64,000 bases of DNA from Bemisia tabaci (Eukaryota > Arthropoda > Insecta > Hemiptera > Aleyrodidae). The stretch's first letter is position 1; each line of letters starts with the position of its first letter. Made by a program: the position numbers and the translations under genes. The notes under the pieces are model-generated. The model saw only the letters and a program-made list of their open reading frames with translations. It made no database searches and was not told the DNA's origin. This document shows positions 10,975 to 21,675 of this stretch, one piece after another. Location of the stretch: the NCBI RefSeq assembly GCF_918797505.1, contig NC_092800.1, positions 21,075,313-21,139,312 of the forward strand, written 5' to 3'.

Positions 10975-11203
10975 CACTGGGGAAAAAAAAACACATTGGA
11001 TCTAGAGTCCGGATTCTTAAAATCATCGACAAGAAAAAATACTCTTGATTCAATCGGATTTTTGCTTAAATCAAGAACCAAGCCTCTTAATTTGAGCGGA
11101 TTTCCTTTTGATTTAAGCAAAAAGCTCGTTGAATCAAGAGTATTTTTTCTTGTCGATGTTTTCAAGAGTCTGGATTCTAGATCCAATGTGTTTTTTTCCA
11201 GTG
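10975..11203. mobile_element. CACTGG-ended palindromic MITE, copy 1
   Basis: It starts CACTGGGGAAAAAAAAAC and ends TTTTTTTCCAGTG. Nearly the whole 229 bp folds on itself through CATTGGATCTAGAGTCC, AAGAAAAAATACTCTTGATT and their inverses. CG flanks both sides (10973-10974, 11204-11205). Other copies are at 26657, 30180, 45462 and 49765. Open frames read in both directions are a by-product of the palindrome. Confidence 0.9.
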
Positions 11204-11222
11204 CGGACAAGCCCGCTTTTCA

Positions 11223-11667
11223 CACTGAAAAAAAATCTCGGTGTATTTACTAAAAAAAAGGTAAAATTACCAAGAATTCAGGGTTCTATTTGATCCCAGT
11301 TTTTTCTCGGTAAAATAACCATTTATGGAATTGGTAATTTTACCGAGATATCTCCGTAAAATTATTGAACTTTCTTGGTAATTTTACTAGACCTTGGTAA
11401 AAACGCCAATATTTTTTATCGACTGTGGTAGAATTACCGAGATAAAATGGCAAAGTTACCGGGAATTGATTACCAATAAAAGGTATTCTTACCTGAAAAA
11501 AACAGTAAAAAACCGGGTTTTAGGTAATCTTACCAGTCTGTCTTGGTTAAATTACCAAGGTTTTGGTAATTTAATCAAGACAGACTGGTACCAATAATTG
11601 GTAAAAAAGTGAGATGGTAAAGGTACCAACGGACCTTGGTAAAAACGCCGTGAATTTTTTTTCAGCG
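11223..11667. mobile_element. CACTG-ended MITE, GGTAA/TTACC-rich family, copy 2 (inverted relative to copy 1)
   Basis: It starts CACTGAAAAAAAATCTCGG and ends TTTTTTTTCAGCG, with CA on both flanks (11221-11222, 11668-11669). The interior contains dense GGTAA/TTACC words and the blocks TGATCCCAGTTTTTTC and CAGTCTGTCTTGG shared with the other copies. The interior order is reversed relative to copy 1. Confidence 0.88.
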
Positions 11668-11809
11668 CATTTTGAATTTTTATTTATTTACTCCGCACAG
11701 CATGAATGAGATATGTTTCTTTGATCATAATTATAAAGTTTCGACTTTCCCATTGATTGCATATACGAGGAGTAGAAAGACAGCGTGCGGACGTCGCGTC
11801 GTAGAAACT

Positions 11810-12242
11810 AGAGTACCTGTATACGGGAGAGTATATCCATCTCTGTGCCGCTCTCTGATTGGCTTTAGGCATATCATGGAGCTCCGAAGTTGACCCAATG
11901 TAAACCAACCCGATCTAGAGGAACACATATTACCGGCTGAGAAATGAGTGATTAACACACTCAAAGGTTAATTTTCGGCAAAAGTATCCATCAAAGTTTG
12001 GTCCAAACTCAATTCAGAAGTTGAATACAAAAAAAATTCTATTATATTCAAAATCACGTCTAGAACTTTGTAGAAGTCTCATTTGTTTACATTGGGCCAA
12101 ACTAGGAGCGGAGGGGCTGGGGTTTGTGTACATTCGGTCAACCTTGGGGCTCCATGATCGCAGACCAATCAGAGAGCGGCACACTTTTTCTGTAGTAATA
12201 AGATTGAGATGGCACTACTCTCCCGTATACAGGTACTCTAAT
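11810..12242. mobile_element. Imperfect inverted-repeat element (GAGTACCTGTATACGGGAGA ends)
   Basis: The left arm, from AGAGTACCTGTATACGGGAG through CCGCTCTCTGATTGG to CCAATGTAAAC, is matched in reverse complement by GTTTACATTGGG, CCAATCAGAGAGCGGC and CTCCCGTATACAGGTACTCT. The arms are degenerate and separated by about 150 bp. This is probably an old MITE. Only one copy is seen, and target duplications are unclear. Confidence 0.65.
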
Positions 12243-12365
12243 GGTTTTACCCGGTTAAAATTGACGCAGTAATGGTTAAAATTACTGCGCGCCTCTATTT
12301 CTTGTGGATCGCTGAAAATCACGCGAATCATACAGTACCAGTACCCTATTAGCAGCTCCCACCTA

Positions 12366-12782
12366 CACTGAAAAAAAATTCTCGGCGTTTTTACCAAGGT
12401 CCGTTGGTACCTTTACCATCTCACTTTTTTTTACCAATTATTCGTAATTTTACCAAGACAGACTGGTAAGCTTACCTAAAAACCGGTATTTTTACTGTTT
12501 TTTTCAGGTAAGAATACCACTTTCATTGGTAATCAATTCCCGGTAACTTTGCCATTTTAGCGCGGTAATTCTACCACAGTCGATAAAAAATATTGGCGTT
12601 TTTACCAAGGTCCAGTAAAATTACCGAGAAAGTTCAATAATTTTACGGAGATTCCTCGGTAAAATTACGAATTCCATAAATGGTAATTTTACCAAAGAAA
12701 AAAACTGGGATCAAATAGAACCCTGAATCCTCGGTAATTTGACCATTTTCTTAGTAAATACACCGATATTTATTTTTCAGTG
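12366..12782. mobile_element. CACTG-ended MITE, GGTAA/TTACC-rich family, copy 3
   Basis: It starts CACTGAAAAAAAATTCTCGG and ends TATTTTTCAGTG, with the interior in the same order as copy 1. The flanking dinucleotides (TA left, TC right) do not match, so the target duplication has decayed or is absent. Confidence 0.88.
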
Positions 12783-13250
12783 TCTAGCGTGTGAACTCGG
12801 TACAAGATATTTCATCTTTTTACACGTATCGCCTCGAGATTTTTATGACATTTTTTTTTAAAAAAAAAATAGTTGGTGTTTTTTCAACGGCGCTGCGTTT
12901 GACAACGCAGCTCGGCGCCACGTGAGTACTTAAACGTGTCCCGAGTCGGAGCGTGTCGTTTGTGTTGTGTCACAGCGTGTCACCGCACAGCACAGCCACA
13001 GCCTCAGTCGCACGCATCATCAGGCGCATCGTGCATCGTTAAGGAAAACAATCAACGACGACGCATCCATCGGTGCCCTCATCAATTACGTCACGATGCC
13101 TGGCAACATGCAAACCCGCAAACCGTATGAAAGCCACGAGACTATGCATTATTTCACGAATTTGACTATTTATGTTAAAAGGAACTATGTTGCACGCAAA
13201 TCCTCATGCACATAGTTCCTTTTATTATTAATACGTCTAATTCATACACA
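12783..13250 (+). other. Intergenic with GC-rich block, promoter or 5' exon possible
   Basis: At 12885-13110 composition switches abruptly to GC-rich, with the palindromic stretch GCTGCGTTTGACAACGCAGC and GTGAGT near 12922. Frames of 64 and 82 codons start at 12936 and 12967 and overlap in different phases. A CpG-rich first exon or promoter is conceivable, but no core motif or coding family was identified. A small hairpin (GGAACTATGT / ACATAGTTCC) lies at 13182-13221. Confidence 0.25.
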
Positions 13251-13662
13251 AACTGAAAAAAAAATCGGTATATTTACTAATAAAAGGGTAAAATTACTAA
13301 GAATTCATGGTTCTATTTGATCCCAGTTTTTCTTGGTAAAATTACTATTTACGGAATTGGTAATTGTACCGAGAAATCTCGGTAAAATTATAGAACTTTC
13401 TCGGTAATTTTACTGGGCCTTGGTAAAAATGCCAATATTTTTTATCAACTGTGGTGGAATTACCGAGATAAAATGGCAAAATTACCGGAAATTTATTACC
13501 AATAAAAGTGGTATTCTTACTTGAAAAAAACAGTAAAAATACCGGTTTTTATGTAAGCTTACCAGTCTGTCTTGGTAAAATTACCAATAATTGGTAAAAA
13601 AAAGTGAGATGTTAAAGGTACCAACCGACCTTGGTAAAAACGCCGAGAATTTGTTTTCAGTG
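13251..13662. mobile_element. CACTG-ended MITE, GGTAA/TTACC-rich family, copy 4
   Basis: It starts AACTGAAAAAAAAATCGG, one base off CACTG, and ends TTGTTTTCAGTG. The interior matches copy 2 in order and orientation. Together with copies 2 and 3 it makes a cluster of three family members in 2.4 kb. Confidence 0.85.
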
Positions 13663-13977
13663 AATATGCTTTTCGTCGTACAAAGCACGCTTTACTTGCA
13701 ATTCAGATGAGAAAACATATATCATAATACTTGAATTCGCACCTCTTGCTCATTGTTGTTTCACACTAAATACTCTTTTTTTTTGCATGCAAGCGGCAAC
13801 CACCGTTTGCATTTTATCCATACCTCTAGTTACTACTGCGTTGGCGTACGCAAGAATCACAAGATAGCATATAGGCCTAGCTAAAAAATGAGACTCCAAG
13901 TAGTGCAATGGGAAGATGCGGCTCTATGAAGCCGTGAGTCATGATCCAGGAGTAGAAAACTAAGCCGGTCTGCTATT
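13663..13977. other. Intergenic, nothing recognised
   Basis: AT-rich spacer between two MITEs; no gene or repeat structure identified. Confidence 0.5.
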
Positions 13978-14231
13978 CTGCCGTGCTAAGGAAGAACGAC
14001 GCACGAGCCTCCAGATGTTGCCAAATTTCCTCCAGTAAAAAACTAATTTACTGGAAAAAATTTGGACAGTTTTCTTCAAATTTTTCGGGAGATTTTGTTC
14101 GCACCATAATCTAAAATATCTGCAAATTTCAAGAGAAAATACGCATAACTTTCCTCAAAAATTAATATTTTATCAGGGGAGGTTTGGCAACGTCTGAAGG
14201 CTCATACGGCGTTTTTCCTCAGCAGGGGAGT
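13978..14231. mobile_element. CTGCCGTG-ended MITE, copy 1
   Basis: It begins CTGCCGTGCTAAGGAAGAAC and ends with the inverse pattern ATACGGCGTTTTTCCTCAGC. The arms run inward through GATGTTGCCAAATTTCC and its mirror. The centre holds a conserved ATAATCTAAAATATCTG block found in other copies. About eight full or composite copies and several loose ends of this family occur in the window. No coding capacity. Confidence 0.85.
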
Positions 14232-14989
14232 ATCGAGGAGAGGGCACCGCGCGCCTTACAATCAGCTCCCTTTATTTTCCACGTAACGGCTAATGAACGA
14301 TCCATTGTTTCGTTTTAATTGCATTCCATGAGATCGCGGTCGTAGTTGCAATTATAGTCATAGACACGGTTACAGTTACAGTTTCATGCACGTGATCGTA
14401 GATCCCAGTTTTGTGCTTTTCTCGACTGCATGTGTGCGGTTGCGACTTCGTGTTCCTTGAGCGATTGAGCTCTCACATGCTACGGGAATTTACAATTTCA
14501 GGTTCTTCCTCACGTTAAATTTCGCGGGAAACAAGAGAAAGCCATTGGTTTTATTTAAAAGAGAATTTGCAGGTGTCTGAAATTTGATGAATTTCGTGTT
14601 TAAGTGGAAACTACTAAGTGACCTGATCACGAGGATACCCGTGGTTCATGATATGAACAATTATTGGAGGAGTTATGACAAAATGATCTAATCTGCTAAA
14701 ATACGTGTGTTTAAATGGGAAATTCCGCTAGATGACGTCACTAGGTGGTGCATTTTCTCACTTTTAAATACATTTTTATACTATTTCCCACATCAGAAAA
14801 TGTTTTTAAAAATTCTGTGAAATCCAGCTCTTTAAGAACTTTCAGACGAAGCAATAAAAAATGTGCATGCCAATTCTCCATTGTGAAACAAACTCCAAAT
14901 CTCAAGAAAAGTTCCTAAATTTGTTCCAAAGTCCCATCCGGCTCATCAATGAAGGATACAAGAGGAGAGGTGCAGGGCCGTATTGCCCT
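14232..14989. other. Intergenic, nothing recognised
   Basis: Contains the word-repetitive stretch GTCATAGACACGGTTACAG near 14355. No gene or clear repeat was found. Confidence 0.45.
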
Positions 14990-15233
14990 TCTAGGGCAGA
15001 ACGTCGTATGAACCTTCAAGCGTTGCCAACTTGCATTTCATGAAACACTAATTTCCTGATATAAACTAATGAATATGATTCTTCCAATTTTCCAGATAAT
15101 TTTGCTCGCAATTCTATCGAAAAGTTCTGAAAATTTCAAGTGAAAATATGCATAACTTACCTAATAAATGAACATTTTATCGAAGGAATTTGGAATCTCG
15201 AATGCTCATACGGCGCTCTTCCTTAGCACGGCA
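14990..15233. mobile_element. CTGCCGTG-ended MITE, copy 2 (degenerate left end)
   Basis: The left end is worn (CTAGGGCAGAACGTCGTATG). The right end is intact (ATACGGCGCTCTTCCTTAGC then ACGGCAG). The inner arms share GCGTTGCCAAC / TTTGGAATCTCG-like sequence with other copies. Confidence 0.78.
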
Positions 15234-16969
15234 GCGTAGGGGGGGAGTGCACCCACCCCGTTCGCCCGTAAACTAACAGGAAGGAAAAGGGAAGGAAGAA
15301 AGAAGGATGGAACGGAAGCAAAGGGAGAAGAATGCTAATATTCGGTATTTCATGATGGAATTGGCTCAAACTACATATTAGGTGCTTTAAAATTTCGGTA
15401 ATTTTCTGGGAGACCCCCACCCCCGGCCCCCCGGGCCCCCCCTCCCCCCGGGATCGCCCCAGTTCAAAGTGGCTGGATCCACCAATGTGGCCCATAATTT
15501 CCAACTGATTGACTTAATCTTACGTGAAACGCTTAAAAATAAATTCCGTCAATATAGCTATTACCAGACGTCTGGCAATGGTAGCTATATGCCTGATTTA
15601 GTATACCAGGCGAACGATTATGCAATCACAACCATAGCATAGGTATCGAGTTGCGTCTAAGAAGACGCCAAGTCCAGGCAGTGTGCATCAGGGAGGACAG
15701 AACGCCAATAAATAAGGAAAGAAGCTATTTATATATACCAAAAGACAATTCAATACTTTTATCGATAAACTTAGGATTTAAAATAAAAGAGAAATGACTA
15801 CGAATGAACTGACTCGTTCATAAAACGAAATTGAGAGGAACAGATACAGCAATCACAACTTTTTAGCGATTTATTCCTAAGGAGCTAGCAACAGACACAT
15901 TCATGCATGGCTTTTGGGAAGAGTCAGTATTTTCACACTATTGATTCGTGACTGAGGAAATCGTTTTACGTGCAGGGATACCAGCTGAAATCGGTGCATA
16001 AGAATAAGGAACAATTTGAATACTTTTACGGCGGGCAGGAAATACGTTCAGAAAGATTCGGATTTCCTACATCGGTTTCGTATGCAAGATTGCCGAGTTT
16101 CATTCTGTTTTTTGATCGACAAATCAAAGTAAAGCATCTCTCGTCGAGAGATCGATAATTGCGCATTGAAATCAGAACCATAAAAATTACTTAACTAAAG
16201 ACTTGCGAATTCCTATGGAATCAAGTTTAACGGGAATCTCAATATAAATAGGAAACTTCTAATGCTTGAAAAGAATTGCACGATTTTTTTGTTATTGTTT
16301 GGCGTGTGTCTCTGTCGCACTAGGTGGTTTTAAAATTTCCAAGGAAATACCAAGATCCGCAGAAACGTTTTGCCGAATAACAAAACTGCACAAGAAAAAT
16401 TTGGAAGAAATATCTTCAGGAAGGAATACCAATAACCCTTTTTTTATGAAAAGGTAATGTAATAACAGATTTGCAAAATCTTGAACTGACTTATAATATT
16501 TTTCTGTACCTTGTCACTGAAAGAATATTCAATAAATGGGACATGGATCCTCTCGGGTGCAAATTACGATCATACCTCTAAAATGCCCAGAAAAGACTGT
16601 GCAACGATTACTACCATTAAACAACATTGAGAATGAGAGGTGGATGATTTCATGTTTTTATGCAAAAAAAACAACTTCCTTTCGGAAACACACAAACAGA
16701 GAAGTCTTGTCAAGACGCAGCCTCATTATCAAGAGTTCTCCGCAAAAGGGAAAGAACAAGGGATAAAAATTGTATTTACAATTCTCATTGTGTATTCGCT
16801 TTGTCGAAGGTAAAGTATACAAAAATACGTATTCAAGATTACGCTGCATGTTACAGATCTCTCCTCACTCATGTTTTATCTTATGAACAGGAATGTGACG
16901 GACTGTTTTTCCAGTAAAGATTCTTAACGCAGTTATTTCACTCGTTTAAATATGATCACACATAATATC
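15234..16969. other. Intergenic, includes a small palindrome
   Basis: A GC-rich stretch at 15410-15455 is followed by AT-rich sequence. ATAGCTATTACCAGACG and its near inverse form a palindrome at about 15549-15586. A 62-codon frame at 15970-16158 follows an acceptor-like TGCAG, and small frames lie at 16266-16917. None matches a family I know. Confidence 0.4.
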
Positions 16970-17858
16970 CAGGGCCGGATCAAGGGGGTGGCCACATGGG
17001 CCGCGGCCCATGGCGGCAAATCTATAGGGGGCGGTAAATTTTGCAATTTTTTAAATGTAGGTATAAACAAAATTCGAATTTAGAAAAAAAATTGCAAACG
17101 AGAGAAAGCGACAAAATCTCTTATTTTCTGAGAGTATAGTAATTTCTACTTTTGTCGTCTTTGATACATGAGACAGCAGCACCTTTAATTAGTCGAGTTA
17201 AGAGAGAAACCAAACACGCAATTTGGCCTGGGACGGCGCGACTTACCTAGAGAGAAATGATGACGAGGACTTGAGATGAAAAGGAGAAGCCCTCGGCGCG
17301 GCGATCGGCATGTAACACATATTAGCGCCTACAAGACTGCACGAATACTTCACGCATTGCATCAAACACAGTGCGGTCATTGCGGACAGCATGAAACGCA
17401 TAGCGCCTACAAGCCTGCGTGAATACCTCACGCATTGTAGCAAACACAGTGCGATCAACGTGAGACGCATAGCGCCTACAAGACTGCGTGAATACTTCAC
17501 GCATTGCGTCAAACACAGTGCGGTCTGCGAAGCGCGGCGGCGGAAATTAAAATCATTAATCTACATTTATGTTTGTTCTTTCATACTTTTTTCGTTCATT
17601 TCTTATGAATGGAAGGCCTTGTCCACACAGAGATAGGTTTACGAAACTTAACTTTCGCGCAAAGTTCCGTGAACTTTTGCTAGTAGTGTTGACAGGGCTT
17701 TCCCAAAAGATGTGTTCAACACCAGTAGACGCGTCTTATGCGCCTCTCCCCCGCTGGCACGTTCATTTGATGGGTTTCATTGATGTTTCAAAACGAATGA
17801 GAAGAGGGCGGCAAAATACTAGCGGCCCATGGGCGGCAAGTAGGTAAATCCTGCCCTG
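16970..17858. mobile_element. hAT-like non-autonomous element, CAGGGCCGGAT family, complete copy 2
   Basis: 889 bp starting CAGGGCCGGATCAAGG and ending GTAAATCCTGCCCTG. A perfect 8-bp direct repeat, ATAATATC, flanks it (16962-16969, 17859-17866), as expected for hAT insertion. The interior carries GGCCGCGGCCCATGG near the left end, tandem ~60-bp units at about 17327-17526 and a GGCCCATGGGCGGC segment near the right end. There is no transposase frame. This copy defines the family. Confidence 0.93.
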
Positions 17859-17866
17859 ATAATATC

Positions 17867-18687
17867 AAGATGACATTCCGATGATTCATTTAAAATGATT
17901 AAAAAATGGGAAAATTCAGTTTATGACTTTTGACATAAAGTCATTTTTAAAAATTTAAAGCTGTCTGGCACGAAGGATGTTCTTCTTAAAAATGGCATTT
18001 TAACAACTTTGACGAGAGGAAAAAGGAACGCTCGGCAAATCAGACTTAGACGTAAAGATTTTGAATTTATGGTTGTCACACTTCTAATTCCTCTGCGAGA
18101 TGAAAGACGTCCGGAGAAATTTCATAATTCCAGCGTGAGAATTTCTCTTGACGGCTTAAAATGTTGACATTAAAGATAAAAGTACGAGACTCTGAAGATT
18201 AGGGAGACTTTCAAACTTCGTAATGTGATGTCCTTCCAGCAGCTGCGTAAAGCATTTACATCTAATTGCAGAAGTTTCACTTACTTTCATCACGAAATGG
18301 TAGGAGGTGTCTTGATTAGTTTCGCATTCATTTACTTTTTTGTTAATTTCACCGAGACCGATACTCTCTGATGACCAACTCGGGATTTTGGAAACCGAGG
18401 TATGTCATTATTTCATAGAATTAGGCGATACGGTTGTATCTCCTTAGGGTGATTTGAAAAAAAAAACCAGGAAGAGGTAGAAGAGAGAGAAGAGGAAAGA
18501 AAAGGAAGGGTAGAGGGAGAAAGAGAGAAAAGAAAATATTTCATTACTTTGTTCGTTTTTTCTCTTCCTCTACCTATTCCTCTTCAACATCCTCCTCTGA
18601 TCTTTCCCCCTCTTTTCCTTTCTCTTGTCCACACTTGTCCTTTCCCCATTCTTCATTCCCAATTTCTTAGTATTCTTCTCCATCCTC
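17867..18687. other. Intergenic with adjacent polypurine and polypyrimidine tracts
   Basis: Bases 18463-18537 are almost entirely A and G; bases 18558-18690 are almost entirely C and T. The two tracts can partly pair (for example AGGAAGAGGTAGA against TCTACCTATTCCTC). The remainder shows no gene. Confidence 0.6.
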
Positions 18688-19295
18688 CAATCGGACGTAT
18701 TTATGCTAAACGGAACCAGAGACAGATGAAAAAGAAGAGGTGTGCTCGTTAGTCGAGGACCGTAAGTACGTATGGGAATTATAAAGCGCCAGTGACGTCA
18801 GCGGCGACGACGGGAGCGACGACGCTCGACAAGGTAGTCTTAAACTCATGAACTCTCTCCACAATGCTCTTTTACCATGCTCACGGCTCATGAGTGCCGC
18901 ATTCAATTGGCACTTAGCTCCATTTGTAAGAATGTAAAATCCCGCTTTTCCATTTCCCCAATGGGTAACATGAATCACGCCCACTTTCAGATTGTTTCTT
19001 AAGCGGCTTTCTAGAGCACACCCCATCTTTCCATCTCGTCTGTACACTGAAAAATATGGTATGCTATTTTAGCACCTAGGATGTCAAAAATGTGTCTGGT
19101 AATCCAAAAAAGCTGCCCTGACTGCCAACGCAGTTAAATTGACATTCACAGAATGTAAAATTAACTACGTGGGCAGTAAAGGCAGCATCTTCGTATGATC
19201 TGACATATTTTTGACTTGACATTTAGGTGCTAAACCAGCAAAATAAAAAGGGTTTTTTTCCAGTGTAGTTCCATTTAGCGGAAATACGTCCAATT
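18688..19295. mobile_element. Inverted-repeat element with CAATYGGACGTATTT ends, carrying a nested MITE
   Basis: Left end CAATCGGACGTATTTATGCT and right end AGCGGAAATACGTCCAATTG are inverted repeats, about 610 bp apart. The ends resemble the short hairpin MITEs at 22284, 23134 and 40857. A CACTG-ended element (19045-19265) sits just inside the right end. Bases 18885-19040 are shared with 21495-21655. Confidence 0.65.
19045..19265. mobile_element. CACTG-ended MITE, single copy of its type
   Basis: It starts CACTGAAAAATATGGTATGC and ends TTTTTTTCCAGTG, with TA on both flanks (19043-19044, 19266-19267). The arms contain TAGCACCTAGGATGTCAAAA and its inverse TTTTGACTTGACATTTAGGT. The ends match the other CACTG families but the interior is different. 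Confidence 0.82.
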
Positions 19296-19783
19296 GAATC
19301 AGTGAGATCGAAAACACACCAACTCGAAAAAATGAAAATAATTAAGACACATAAAACTGCGCAGTGGGTGAAGAAGTTGGTAGAAGAAAAATATTCTTGG
19401 TGCTAAAAGACAAGTACTTAGGGACACTTTAAAGGTCCAGATTTGAACAGATGCGCTATTTCAATGACCTTCGTAAAAATTAACTGTATCGAATGAAAAT
19501 TGAGAATTTTCGAGTAACCGAGTTAGTGTATTTTCGTTCTCACTGATTCAATTCTCACCAGGCCTCTATAAAGAGTCCTAGGATCCGAGTCAGTCAGAAT
19601 AGGGTTAAATCACCGGGAAAATCAGATTTCGGTCGAATTAACCGGGAAAACAGAATTAGAAATAGAATTAGAATCCCGAGTTCCGGCGACCAATCTTCCC
19701 GCTCGGTGTTTAGCGGTACAAATTGCGGCACTTAACGACCATAATTCTGACAACTTCGCTCAAGCAGGAAGACGAATACTTAC
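19296..19783. other. Intergenic, nothing recognised
   Basis: No gene structure seen. It would be intron if the candidate minus-strand exon at 19784-20300 is real. Confidence 0.4.
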
Positions 19784-20300
19784 CTTAACAGCTTCTCTTA
19801 ATCCGTTTAGCGAAATAAGAAGAAAAATAAAGGGAGGGGGCGCGGGAAACGGAAGGTCTCGCGGAGGAAGCAATGAGCAAATCTTGGGGAGGGAGCGCAG
19901 ATGTTTCGCCGGAGCTGCGCCCATTACGCGGCGGCGGAAAAATAATTCAAAGCAACTCACGGTGAACTTTAAAAGGAACGAGTTGCGAATGGCCCCAAGC
20001 TCGGGTTCGGGCCGAGTCCGCGGGCCAGTCGAGTCGCCACTCTTCTTCCAACTCGATTTTAACGTGAGACCCAGAAGGCATAGCGCTATACGGACGACAG
20101 GGCTCAATGCTGAATAGAGTTGTGTCCTTTTGTTGGGTTGAAAGAGCGACGGAGTGAGACTAGGAACAAAGTTCACTGCATCGTCTTAACAACAGTAACA
20201 AGTGAAACGAGGCAACTTTAGCGAGGTGCAGCGTGTGAGCTGCTTAGAGAACTCGCGATGCTCCGCGCTTCAATGCCGACGCCAGCGCTCGAAGAGGGGT
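19784..20300 (-). other. Candidate GC-rich first exon on the minus strand
   Basis: Read on the minus strand, a GC-rich block ends in GCTGTTAAG followed by GTAAGTATTC, a near-consensus 5' splice site at 19784/19783. A frame of 138 codons (20176-19760) is open through the block and crosses the donor in phase 0. It contains an internal ATG that would give a ~47-residue segment before the splice site. No domain was recognised and no downstream exon could be paired with it. It may be an untranslated first exon or chance. Confidence 0.3.
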
Positions 20301-20452
20301 TTCCACGAAACTTGGAGAAACACTGCAGAGAGGGAAAAATTGTTGTGCAGGAGGGTTTAGCCGTCTGAGTGGACTTTTTCCTGGAAAAACGCTGTGAAAT
20401 GAATTTCGTCAGTGGAGACTACCGGGCGTCTGGCAGTGATCACGGGGTTTGT
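20301..20452. other. Short spacer, nothing recognised
   Basis: Contains CCGGGCGTCTGGCAGTGATC near 20422, weakly similar to the palindrome at 15549. Nothing else was found. Confidence 0.4.
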
Positions 20453-21121
20453 GAGGGTGGCCATATGGGCCGCGGCCCACGGCGGCGAATTTTGCAATTT
20501 TTTCAAATGTAGGTATCAAAAAAAATCGGATTCAGAAAAAAAAATTACAATCGAGAAAATGCGACAAAAGCTCTCAGTTCCTAAGAATTAAATTATAGTA
20601 ATTTCTGATTTGTTCATCTTTTGATAATACAAGAGACAACACCTTTCATTGGTCAAGTTAAGAGAGCAACCAAACACGCAATTTGGTCTGGAGCGGCGCG
20701 GTGCAGAGAGGAATGATAACGAGGACTTGAAATGAAAAGAAGAAGCCTTAGGCATCACGTCGGTCAGCATGGGACACATTTAAGCGCCTGCAAGACTCCA
20801 TGAATACATCACGCATTGCGTTAAACACGTTGCGGTCAGCAGCGGTTGGCATGAAACGCATAGCGCCTACAAGACTGCACGGATACTTCACGCATTGCGT
20901 CTAAAACAGTGCGGTCAGCAGTGGTCGGCGTAAAACGCATAGCGTCTACAAGACTGTAGGGATACTCTGCGCCAAACACAATGTGGTCGGCGCAGCGGCG
21001 GAAATTAAAACTATTAAACCACATTCATGTTCATTCTTTCATAATATTTTCGTTCATTTCTTATAAATGAAAGACAAGGGTCCACAGAGAGATAGGTTTG
21101 CGGAACTTAACTATCGCGCAA
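20453..21121. mobile_element. hAT-like element, CAGGGCCGGAT family, truncated copy 3
   Basis: Homology to copy 2 starts at GGGTGGCCATATGGGCCGCG and stops abruptly after GGAACTTAACTATCGCGCA. Both terminal CAGGGCCGG motifs are missing. Three diverged ~60-bp units lie at about 20790-20960. Confidence 0.8.
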
Positions 21122-21675
21122 GTCGATTTTTTGGGTCAATTTTTTATAGTATGGGAAATTCACATGAAATTTCGAGGAGCTACGCTATTCTGCATTCTGT
21201 TGAAAAAATAAGAACATGTGTTGAAATCAGGGGACAGTAAACGTAGTTAGGCCAATTTGAAGTATGTGCGTCCAATTAATCTTCTCAAACGATGGCTCCG
21301 ATGGTAAATAAGCGAATGGGAGTCCATTTTAAGATTAGCAATGAATATACAAATCACTTACGACCAACACAACCTGAGCATCGGTTAATAAAGAGGCAGC
21401 GATCGATTTACCTGTAACAAAGAGAACAAACACGAATTAGATATCATTGATTAGTATCACTTACAAATATGTTACATTGTTTAAAATAATAATATTCCGG
21501 CTCGTGAGTGCCGCATTCAGTTGGCACTTAGTTCCGTTTGGTAGAATGTAAAATTCCGATTTCATATTTTTCCAAAGGGAATCTCGCCCACTTTTCCATC
21601 GTTTCCTATGCAGCTTTTTATAGCACATCCAATCTTTCTCACTCGTCCATATCTCCATTGAGCAAAAATATGCCC
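21122..21675. other. Intergenic with a repeat fragment
   Basis: Bases 21495-21655 resemble 18885-19040 (GAGTGCCGCATTCAGTTGGC; TTTTATAGCACATCC). On the minus strand both copies encode a peptide with the block NGxKCQLNAAL in a maintained frame. The rest shows nothing. Confidence 0.6.

Noticed and set aside
13182..13221. Additional copy of the GGACGTATTT hairpin MITE
   Set aside because: Only GGAACTATGT and its inverse are shared; the GGACGTATTT ends are absent, so it is listed only as a small hairpin.
16266..16457. 63-residue peptide with a hydrophobic, signal-like start
   Set aside because: It would need a TTG start, which is not expected in a eukaryotic nuclear gene, and no splice or promoter context supports it.
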